Assembly (NCBI GenBank): GCA_944387845.1
Contig: CALXGH010000008.1
Span: 1 to 41,751, forward strand
Length of the DNA stretch: 41,751 bases
DNA from: an uncultured Oscillospiraceae bacterium
GTDB taxonomy: Bacteria > Bacillota > Clostridia > Oscillospirales > Oscillospiraceae
Reading direction: 5' to 3'
In this document: positions 35,961 to 41,751 of the stretch, in pieces
Layout of the letters: the number at the start of each line of letters is the position of its first letter
Numbering within the stretch: the stretch's first letter is position 1
The notes under the pieces: generated by a model
Seen by the model: the letters and a program-made list of their open reading frames with translations, nothing else
What the model was told of the DNA's origin: nothing
Database searches by the model: none
Program-made: the position numbers and the translations under genes

Positions 35961-35993
35961 ATAAAAGGGTGATTTTATCACCCTTTTATTTTT
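35961..35993 (+). terminator. Intrinsic terminator after the reductase remnant
   Basis: Thirteen-base-pair stem (ATAAAAGGGTGAT against ATCACCCTTTTAT), three-base TTT loop, then a T run. Confidence 0.85.
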
Positions 35994-36101
35994 TAGCTTC
36001 GCCTGGTAAAAGAGCTCAATTATATCCATATCGTATACAAACTGAAACTTGCAGCAAAATATAAAGGAAACGGTAAGATATTTGAAAAAATTTTTTAATG
36101 T

Positions 36102-36114
36102 GTGATTTAATCAC
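36102..36114. promoter_or_regulatory. Palindrome upstream of the thioredoxin operon
   Basis: GTGATTTAATCAC is a 5-3-5 palindrome 60 bases upstream of trxA. TTGAAA at about 36082 with TTTAAT 18 bases further would make it overlap a -10 box. It resembles Crp/Fnr-type half-sites (GTGA/TCAC), but the spacing differs from the standard TGTGA-N6-TCACA. Possible operator. Confidence 0.35.
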
Positions 36115-36173
36115 GGTACGAATTGATTTTTTTCAATATACTAAAGCCAAACAAAAGAAAGGAGCTGACCAAT

Positions 36174-36497
36174 ATGGCGGCTATAAATATCAATAAAGAA
36201 CAGTTTCAGAAATTAACAAAAGAAGAAAAGCCAGTACTTGTGGACTTCTGGGCACCATGGTGCGGATACTGCAAAAGAATCGGCCCTGCTTTTGAGCGGA
36301 TTGCTGATGAATACGGAGATGACATTGTGGCTGCGAAAGTAAACATTGACGAGGAAGCGGAACTTGCATCCGGTGAGAAGATTGAAGTTATCCCCACACT
36401 TGTTTTATATAAAAACGGAAAAGTGGTAAATTCCATTACAGCACCTGGCTCCAAAGCAGCGATAGATGATTTTATAAAACAGTCCCTGGCAAAATAA
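36174..36497 (+). CDS. trxA: Thioredoxin with WCGYC active site
   Basis: Cytosolic thiol-disulfide carrier of 107 residues. The active site is WCGYC with Cys30 and Cys33; the usual form is WCGPC, and the Tyr in place of Pro should change the redox potential. The cis-proline loop is present (KIEVIPTLVLYKNGK). An ORF extends upstream, but the ATG at 36174 has AAAGGAGC nine bases upstream and fits the family length. First gene of an operon with trxB, a small membrane protein, ccdA and a TlpA-like gene. Confidence 0.93.
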   Translation: MAAININKEQFQKLTKEEKPVLVDFWAPWCGYCKRIGPAFERIADEYGDDIVAAKVNIDEEAELASGEKIEVIPTLVLYKNGKVVNSITAPGSKAAIDDFIKQSLAK

Positions 36498-36509
36498 GGA
36501 GGAAAAATT

Positions 36510-37439
36510 ATGAGTGAAAAGCACGTTTACGATATGATAATTGTGGGAGGCGGACCTGGCGGTTATACAGCGGCTCTGTATGCCGCAAGAGCTGGCCTTG
36601 ATACCATGGTTCTTGAAAAGCTCTCCGCCGGCGGCCAGATGGCCCTTACCGAGGAGATAGATAATTACCCAGGTTATGATGAAGGCATAGACGGCTTCAC
36701 TCTTGCTGAGAAAATGCAGGCCCAGGCTGAGCGGTTCGGCGCTAAAACGGAGTATGCCCAGGTTGATAAAATAGAGCTTAAGGCGGAACCAAAGGTACTT
36801 GAGACAAGTGAGGGGACATTTTACGCTAGAACCGTTGTCATCGCCACAGGCGCAAATCCAAGAGAACTTGGATTAAAAGACGAGGCGTCCCTTGTTGGCC
36901 GTGGAGTTGCATACTGCGCCGCCTGCGACGGTATGAGATATAAGGGAAAAACAGTGGTTTTAGTAGGCGGCGGAAACTCTGCCGCGGCTGACGGGCTTAT
37001 CCTCAGCCGGGTGGCTGAAAAGGTAATAATGGTCCACCGCCGTGATACACTCCGTGCTACGAAGGTTTATCACGATCCGCTTATGAACAGCAAAAACATA
37101 GAGTTCAGATGGAACAGCGTTGTTGAGGAGATTATCCATGACGACAAGCTCAATGGTGTGCGGATAAAAAATGTCAAAACCGGCGAAGAAAGTGTGATTT
37201 CCTGCGACGCTCTATTTATAAGTGTTGGAAGAAAACCTGCTACTGAACTTGTGGAAGGCCAGCTTGATCTGGACAATGGCGGATATATTGTCGCCGACGA
37301 GACTACAAAGACAAATATCCCCGGCGTTTTTGCCGTAGGAGATGTAAGGACAAAAGTTTTGCGCCAGGTGGTAACGGCAGTATCAGACGGCGCTGTTGCG
37401 GTCCATATGGCGGAAGAATATCTGGCGGGGGGAAAGTGA
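36510..37439 (+). CDS. trxB: Thioredoxin-disulfide reductase
   Basis: Low-molecular-weight flavoenzyme that passes NADPH electrons to thioredoxin, 309 residues. FAD site GGGPGGYTAALYAARAG (13-29), redox pair C136 and C139 in YCAACDGMRYKG, NADPH site VGGGNSAAADG (about 152-162), and HRRDTLRA, which favours NADPH. FAD-binding end GVFAVGDVRTKVLRQVVTA. It starts 12 bases after trxA behind AAGGAGG. Confidence 0.95.
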   Translation: MSEKHVYDMIIVGGGPGGYTAALYAARAGLDTMVLEKLSAGGQMALTEEIDNYPGYDEGIDGFTLAEKMQAQAERFGAKTEYAQVDKIELKAEPKVLETSEGTFYARTVVIATGANPRELGLKDEASLVGRGVAYCAACDGMRYKGKTVVLVGGGNSAAADGLILSRVAEKVIMVHRRDTLRATKVYHDPLMNSKNIEFRWNSVVEEIIHDDKLNGVRIKNVKTGEESVISCDALFISVGRKPATELVEGQLDLDNGGYIVADETTKTNIPGVFAVGDVRTKVLRQVVTAVSDGAVAVHMAEEYLAGGK

Positions 37440-37440
37440 T

Positions 37441-37653
37441 ATGAAGAAATTAAAGGCTAGACGGCTGCGTATGATAATATTCACCTTAGTCGGGGCACTG
37501 GCTGGGCTTGCTTATTACTACTTTGTCGGATGTTCCAGCGGAAGCTGCGCCATAGTATCAAACCCAATAAGCTCAATGGCCTATATGGGCTTTATTGGAT
37601 GGCTGGTGTCCGGTGCCTTTGGAGCGGGGTGTCAGGGTAAGTGCAATATGTAA
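37441..37653 (+). CDS. Small four-cysteine membrane protein (DUF6132-like)
   Basis: A 70-residue protein. The ATG at 37441 overlaps the trxB stop region (GTGATATG). It has a basic N-terminus (MKKLKARRLR), two hydrophobic stretches (about 11-28 and 45-62) and two cysteine pairs: C31/C36 in GCSSGSC between the helices and C64/C68 in GCQGKC at the end. The first motif resembles small membrane proteins with GC-SG-CP (DUF6132). Embedded between trxB and ccdA and overlapping ccdA by 13 bases, it may take part in thiol transfer or metal binding. That role is inference. Confidence 0.75.
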   Translation: MKKLKARRLRMIIFTLVGALAGLAYYYFVGCSSGSCAIVSNPISSMAYMGFIGWLVSGAFGAGCQGKCNM

Positions 37654-38303
37654 TATCCTTTCTTGAGGGGATAATAACATTTATTTCCCCATGCCTTTTG
37701 CCAATGCTACCAATTTATATATCATATTTTGCAGGTGGAGGAGAGCGGAGCATTAAAAATTCCCTGTCCGGAGCATTTGGCTTTGTAACTGGGTTTACAA
37801 TTGTGTTTGTTTTAATGGGAGCCCTTGCTGGCACCCTTGGCGGCTTTTTGCGGGAGTATCAGACGGCAGTGAACATACTGTCCGGTCTTGTGGTCATATT
37901 TTTCGGATTGAATTATTTGGGCGTTTTAAAGCTAAGTATTTTCAAAGGCATAAACCGTTCTGTGAATACGAAAGGAAAGGGTTTTCTTCCGGCCCTTGCC
38001 TTTGGAGTTATTTTTTCAGTTGGCTGGACCCCATGCGTAGGTGCTTTTCTTGGCTCGGCCCTTATGCTTGCCTCTTGGCAGGGACATGTGCTGGAGGGAG
38101 TTTTAATGCTGCTTATGTATTCCATGGGTCTTGGTATACCGTTTATTTTAAGTGCGGTACTGATCGACTATCTGAAATCAGCATTTGACTGGATCAAAAA
38201 GCATTATGGCATTATAAATTCTGTGTGCGGATGGTTACTGATAATAATAGGTGTCTTGATGGCCACCGGCACTATTGGGCGAATACTCGCAATACTTAGT
38301 TAA
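37641..38303 (+). CDS. ccdA: CcdA-type membrane thiol-disulfide transporter
   Basis: Six-helix membrane protein of the CcdA/DsbD family, 220 residues, that carries electrons from cytosolic thioredoxin to extracytoplasmic thiol proteins. Redox cysteines are C18 in FISPCLLPMLPIY and C132 in VGWTPCVGAFLG. The start is GTG at 37641, inside the previous gene, which fits translational coupling. The TlpA/ResA-like gene directly downstream is the expected partner. Confidence 0.92.
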   Translation: MQYVISFLEGIITFISPCLLPMLPIYISYFAGGGERSIKNSLSGAFGFVTGFTIVFVLMGALAGTLGGFLREYQTAVNILSGLVVIFFGLNYLGVLKLSIFKGINRSVNTKGKGFLPALAFGVIFSVGWTPCVGAFLGSALMLASWQGHVLEGVLMLLMYSMGLGIPFILSAVLIDYLKSAFDWIKKHYGIINSVCGWLLIIIGVLMATGTIGRILAILS

Positions 38304-38313
38304 GGAGAAATAA

Positions 38314-38892
38314 ATGGGCAAAAAGAAAACAGTAATTATACTAGTTCTAGCTTTTGTGTTGCTTTTAGCCGGCGCGTATACAATGTATAAAAAGCTCAGC
38401 TCATCGGTAGCGCCAAATCTGCTGCAGGAAGATAAGAATACACAAGAGGACGAGACGGAAGAAAATGAAAAAGTCCTCGCCCCGGATTTTACCGTTTATG
38501 ATAAAGACGGGGAGGCGGCAAAGCTTTCTGATTATGTTGGAAAGCCCATCGTTTTGAATTTCTGGGCAAGCTGGTGCGGCCCGTGTAAAATGGAAATGCC
38601 AGATTTTCAGGCAAAATATGAGGACTCAGGGTCTGAGATTCAATATTTAATGGTAAACATGACAGACGGCTCCAGAGAGACTCAGGAAAGTGCGGAAGAA
38701 TTTATTTCTGACGAGGGCTACACTTTTCCCGTGCTATACGACCTTGATTATAACGCTGCCACAGTGTACGGAGTATACTCTCTGCCCACAACATATTTTA
38801 TTGACAGCGAAGGCTATGTAATCGCCCAGGCAAAGGGGGCTTTGAGTGCCGAAACACTGGAGCAGGGAATCGATATGATAAAAGATGATTGA
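38314..38892 (+). CDS. TlpA/ResA-like membrane-anchored thioredoxin
   Basis: Extracytoplasmic thiol reductase of 192 residues: N-terminal anchor (about 5-24), acidic linker (EDKNTQEDETEENEK), then a thioredoxin fold with WCGPC (C88, C91 in NFWASWCGPCKMEMP) and the cis-proline loop YSLPTTYFID. Such proteins receive electrons from CcdA and reduce exported proteins, for example apocytochrome c or sporulation proteins (ResA, StoA). No cytochrome genes are visible, so a sporulation or general exported-protein role is as likely. Last gene of the redox operon; a palindromic terminator follows. Confidence 0.9.
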   Translation: MGKKKTVIILVLAFVLLLAGAYTMYKKLSSSVAPNLLQEDKNTQEDETEENEKVLAPDFTVYDKDGEAAKLSDYVGKPIVLNFWASWCGPCKMEMPDFQAKYEDSGSEIQYLMVNMTDGSRETQESAEEFISDEGYTFPVLYDLDYNAATVYGVYSLPTTYFIDSEGYVIAQAKGALSAETLEQGIDMIKDD

Positions 38893-38951
38893 CTTAAATA
38901 AGAGCTCATTTTCTTCTGGGAGCTTTGACAGCGTAAAAGAAATATGAAATA

Positions 38952-38983
38952 ATAAAATCCCCGTAAATTTACGGGGATTTTAT
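38952..38983. terminator. Terminator of the thiol-redox operon
   Basis: Perfect palindrome of 16+16 bases (ATAAAATCCCCGTAAA and its complement), with T runs on both strands. Confidence 0.9.
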
Positions 38984-39160
38984 ATTACTGATATAAGATT
39001 TATGGGGTTTATGGTATAATAAAAAGCGGTATTTGTGGGGAATGTGTTTTATAAAGGCCTGAGCCCATAGATTTGTGAGTGGATTATACTATCAAGCAAA
39101 TTTAACGTTTTCTGGTATACTGCAAAAGTGCCGTAATTCAGTTTAAAAGGAAGAGATAAG

Positions 39161-39901
39161 ATGAACCAGTTTGTACGAACAGAGCGCATTTTCGGAAAAG
39201 AGGCTATGGAAAAGCTGGCCGCTTCAAAAGTTGCGGTATTTGGAATCGGCGGCGTAGGCGGCTATGCATCTGAAGCACTGGTGCGCTCCGGTATCGGCGC
39301 AATTGATATAATAGACAGCGATAAGGTTGATATCTCAAATATAAACAGGCAGATTTTCGCCACATTTTTGACCGTGGGAATGTATAAGGTTGACGCGGCA
39401 AAGGAGAGATTTTTAGATATCAATCCTGAGATAAAGGTCAATACGTACAAAACTTTTTTTCTGCCGGAAAACGCAGATATGTTCGATTTTAAAAGCTATG
39501 ACTATATAGTTGACGCTATTGATACCGTATCTGGAAAGATCGCTCTTGCGCTGGAAGCACAGAAGGCCGGGACCCCTATAATCAGCTCCATGGGTACGGG
39601 AAACAAAATCGACCCTACGGCTCTGGAGGTTGCTGACATATACGAGACCAGCGTATGCCCTCTTGCAAGGGTAATGAGAAGAGAACTAAAAAAGAGGGGC
39701 GTTGAGAGATTAAAGGTTGTCTATTCCAAAGAGACCCCAAAAACCTCCGGCGATGATGTAGATAATGAACCGGCAAGTGATTCTCTCCCTGACGGACAGC
39801 ATAGAAAAAGGGCTCCGGGCAGCTGCGCCTTTGTACCCCCGGCGGCAGGACTTATAATCGCCGGTGAGGTTATAAGAGATCTTACCGGTCTTACCGTCTG
39901 A
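39161..39901 (+). CDS. tcdA: tRNA threonylcarbamoyladenosine dehydratase
   Basis: E1/ThiF-fold enzyme (CsdL/YgdL group) that cyclises t6A37 to ct6A in an ATP-dependent step. The 246 residues begin NQFVRTERIFGKEAMEKL, typical of TcdA, with the nucleotide-binding GIGGVGGYASEAL at about 28-40, DSDKVDISNINRQ (about 52-64) and an SMGTGNKIDPTALEVADIYE loop. The C-terminal region is complete. AAGGAAGAG ribosome site. Single gene. It shares the pathway with tsaC near 3.6 kb. Confidence 0.92.
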   Translation: MNQFVRTERIFGKEAMEKLAASKVAVFGIGGVGGYASEALVRSGIGAIDIIDSDKVDISNINRQIFATFLTVGMYKVDAAKERFLDINPEIKVNTYKTFFLPENADMFDFKSYDYIVDAIDTVSGKIALALEAQKAGTPIISSMGTGNKIDPTALEVADIYETSVCPLARVMRRELKKRGVERLKVVYSKETPKTSGDDVDNEPASDSLPDGQHRKRAPGSCAFVPPAAGLIIAGEVIRDLTGLTV

Positions 39902-40066
39902 TTTTCCGGGCTTTTAGATCAGGGTAAGATAACATCAGGCCGGCTGCGAGACTAAAAAAGTGGAAAAAAATATTTATATATGGTATATTAAACACCGTCC
40001 GCTGTAAAATGACGGAGGAAATTTAAAATTTTCCGGGGCTAAACCGGACTTTTATTGGGAGTAATT

Positions 40067-41197
40067 ATGTTTGAAGTATTAAAAACTGAAGGCAGAGCCC
40101 GTCGTGGCGTTTTCACCTGCGCTCATGGCACTGTTCAGACCCCGGTATTTATGAACGTGGGGACCCAGGGCGCTATAAAAGGCGGAGTTTCCGCCGGAGA
40201 TCTTGAAAAGATAGGCTGCCAGATAGAGCTTTCAAATACATATCATCTACATGTAAGACCGGGAGATGAGCTTATTAAAAGCATGGGCGGTCTTCACAAG
40301 TTTATCACATGGAAGGGGCCTATACTCACCGACAGCGGCGGGTTTCAGGTGTTCTCTCTTGCCCAGCTGAGAAATATCACTGAGGAGGGAGTCCACTTCA
40401 ATTCCCATGTGGACGGCAGAAAGATATTCATGGGTCCGGAGGAGAGTATGAGAATACAGTCCAACCTGGGCTCTGATATCGCTATGGCATTTGATGAGTG
40501 TATTAAAATACCATCTCCATACGAGTATGTAAAAGCCTCCTGCGACAGAACTTACAGGTGGCTTGAAAGATGTAAAAATGAGCTTGATAGGTTAAACAAA
40601 CTTGAGGCTACTGTAAATCCAAATCAGATGCTCTTTGGTATAAACCAGGGTACCATCTTCCACGATCTGAGAATAGAACACATGAAAAAAATAGCGGAGC
40701 TTGACCTTCAAGGCTATGCCATCGGCGGCCTTGCAGTAGGGGAGACCCACCAGGAGATGTACGATACCATAGACGCGGTAGAGGAGTATATGCCAAAGGA
40801 CAAGCCGAGATATCTCATGGGCGTCGGCACGCCGTCCAATATAATTGAGGCAGTATACAGGGGAGTGGACTTTTTCGACTGCGTAATGCCGTCGAGAAAC
40901 GGCCGGCACGGCCATGTTTTCACGTGGGACGGTGTAATGAATCTCAACAACAAAAAATACGAAAAGGATTCTCTGCCAATAGACGAAAAATGCGGCTGCC
41001 CAGTTTGCCAGAGATATTCAAGGGCGTATTTAAGACACCTTTTAAAGAGTGGGGAAGTGCTGTTCATGCGCTTTGCCGCTATGCATAATCTATATTTCTA
41101 CAACAGTCTTATGGCTAAAATAAGACAGGCCCTTGACGATGGGACATTTACTCAGTTTAGAAACGAATACAGTCAGATTCTTGACAGAAGAATATAA
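40067..41197 (+). CDS. tgt: tRNA-guanine transglycosylase
   Basis: Exchanges guanine for preQ1 at position 34 of tRNAs with GUN anticodons. 376 residues with all landmarks: the general-base Asp in LTDSGGFQVFSL, the nucleophile Asp in FDCVMPSRNGRHG, and the zinc site CGCPVCQRYSRAYLRHL plus a downstream histidine. The ATG at 40067 is preceded by GGGAG; an upstream in-frame start at 40055 is not needed. It is followed by yajC, a common arrangement, but queA is far away. Confidence 0.95.
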   Translation: MFEVLKTEGRARRGVFTCAHGTVQTPVFMNVGTQGAIKGGVSAGDLEKIGCQIELSNTYHLHVRPGDELIKSMGGLHKFITWKGPILTDSGGFQVFSLAQLRNITEEGVHFNSHVDGRKIFMGPEESMRIQSNLGSDIAMAFDECIKIPSPYEYVKASCDRTYRWLERCKNELDRLNKLEATVNPNQMLFGINQGTIFHDLRIEHMKKIAELDLQGYAIGGLAVGETHQEMYDTIDAVEEYMPKDKPRYLMGVGTPSNIIEAVYRGVDFFDCVMPSRNGRHGHVFTWDGVMNLNNKKYEKDSLPIDEKCGCPVCQRYSRAYLRHLLKSGEVLFMRFAAMHNLYFYNSLMAKIRQALDDGTFTQFRNEYSQILDRRI

Positions 41198-41212
41198 TAA
41201 TTTAAAAATCTG

Positions 41213-41241
41213 TTGCCAAAACAGAAAAGACTATATATAAT
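41213..41241 (+). promoter_or_regulatory. Sigma-A-type promoter of yajC
   Basis: TTGCCA (41213-41218), 17-base spacer, TATAAT (41236-41241), and a leader of about 25 bases with TTGGAGG before the yajC ATG. Confidence 0.7.
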
Positions 41242-41272
41242 ACACTTATGTTTTAAATTTTGGAGGTAAACC

Positions 41273-41554
41273 ATGGAAAATATTCTTTTCATAGCTTTGT
41301 ATGTAGTTGCCATTATAGCTTTCTTCTATTTTGTTATGATTCGCCCGGAGAAAAAGCGCACAAAGCAGATGGAGGAAATGAAAAAGAGCATAAAAGTTGG
41401 GGACAAGATCTCAACTATCGGCGGTGTTATCGGCGTTGTAGTATCTGAAAATGACGAGAAGATCGTTCTTGAGACTGGCGCTGACAGAGTAAGAATCGAG
41501 TTTGGACGCTGGGCTATCGGCGGCAAATACGATGACAGACCTACTGAAAAGTAA
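41273..41554 (+). CDS. yajC: Preprotein translocase subunit YajC
   Basis: Small accessory membrane protein of the SecDF-YajC complex, 93 residues: one N-terminal membrane helix (LFIALYVVAIIAFFYFVMI), the RPEKKRTKQMEEMKKSIKVG motif that marks the family, then a small cytoplasmic domain (GDKISTIGGVIGVV). It has its own promoter and a strong terminator. Confidence 0.95.
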   Translation: MENILFIALYVVAIIAFFYFVMIRPEKKRTKQMEEMKKSIKVGDKISTIGGVIGVVVSENDEKIVLETGADRVRIEFGRWAIGGKYDDRPTEK

Positions 41555-41562
41555 TAAATATT

Positions 41563-41595
41563 AAAGCTGTATGGCGAAAAGCCATACAGCTTTTT
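41563..41595 (+). terminator. Intrinsic terminator of yajC
   Basis: AAAGCTGTATGGC and GCCATACAGCTTT form a perfect 13-bp stem with a 5-base loop, followed by a T run. Confidence 0.92.
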
Positions 41596-41695
41596 GATTT
41601 TCTGGCCAGGAAGAAAAAATATCTAAAAAAGTAATTAAAAATACCTTTATCGAATATACTTTGAATGTACTTAAAAACGATGAGGGGTATTTTTT

Positions 41696-41751
41696 ATGCT
41701 TAAAAATAAAAAGAAAATCGAAATACTGAAAAACGGTCCAGTCTGCGGAGT
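41696..41751 (+). CDS. Start of an unidentified gene (cut by window edge)
   Basis: ATG at 41696 behind TGAGGGG opens a frame of 18 complete codons (MLKNKKKIEILKNGPVCG) and runs off the window. A basic start with a cysteine near residue 17 could precede a membrane helix. In many Clostridia yajC is followed by a small membrane protein and the SCIFF peptide genes, but this start is not the SCIFF sequence I know. Too short to name. Confidence 0.5.
   Translation, partial: MLKNKKKIEILKNGPVCG

Overview
The window looks like chromosomal DNA of a spore-forming, Gram-positive Clostridia member. Pointers are a SpoIIIE/FtsK translocase, a YpeB germination protein, a SpoIID/LytB-type protein, TepA and a lipoteichoic-acid-synthase-like enzyme, with GGAGG-type ribosome sites, frequent TTG/GTG starts and strong hairpin terminators. 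Order and family are inferred (Oscillospirales-like at best). I saw no tRNA, rRNA, CRISPR array, prophage or intact insertion sequence.

Layout. 1-0.8 kb: an SdpR-like ArsR repressor runs off the left edge. Two inverted repeats cover its promoter, and a 53-residue membrane protein diverges from it. 0.8-2.2 kb: C69/secernin-like dipeptidase. 2.4-6.1 kb: prfA-tsaC-coaE-M18 aminopeptidase operon. 6.2-10.5 kb: tepA, uppP, ftsK/spoIIIE. 10.7-14.2 kb (minus): gltX, a lipoprotein, ypeB. 14.3-16.3 kb: LtaS-like synthase. 16.8-17.7 kb (minus): rhomboid-fold protein without catalytic residues. 17.9-23.7 kb: rlmB, a 912-residue protein built like a heavy-metal P-type ATPase but lacking every catalytic motif, and an EF-G paralogue with altered G motifs. 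23.7-25.3 kb: HD-domain protein and dapA, convergent. 25.5-28.2 kb: SpoIID-like protein and queA.

From 28.2 to about 40.0 kb an accessory-looking segment separates spoIID-queA from tgt-yajC, which are commonly adjacent in Clostridia. It holds an AI-2E-family permease, a TVP38 protein with a frameshift in an A tract, an intact Ca2+-type P-ATPase, a frameshifted cation:proton antiporter, a patatin with a nonsense codon and no N-terminus, and an aldo/keto reductase with no N-terminus. The last two abut at about 35,345. An intact thiol-redox operon follows (trxA, trxB, a small four-cysteine membrane protein, ccdA, a TlpA/ResA-like thioredoxin), then tcdA. tgt, yajC and the start of another gene close the window.

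How the genes fit together. tsaC and tcdA act early and late in the (c)t6A tRNA modification pathway; queA and tgt belong to queuosine synthesis. uppP, the LtaS-like enzyme and dapA serve the envelope. spoIIIE, ypeB and possibly spoIID serve sporulation and germination. The redox operon encodes a plausible relay from NADPH through TrxB, TrxA and CcdA to an extracytoplasmic thioredoxin.

Points most worth a second look: the degenerate P-type ATPase; two genes (tepA, ypeB) whose Shine-Dalgarno sequence lies inside the 3' arm of a terminator-like hairpin; the gene-decay segment splitting a conserved cluster; and the four-cysteine membrane protein in the redox operon.
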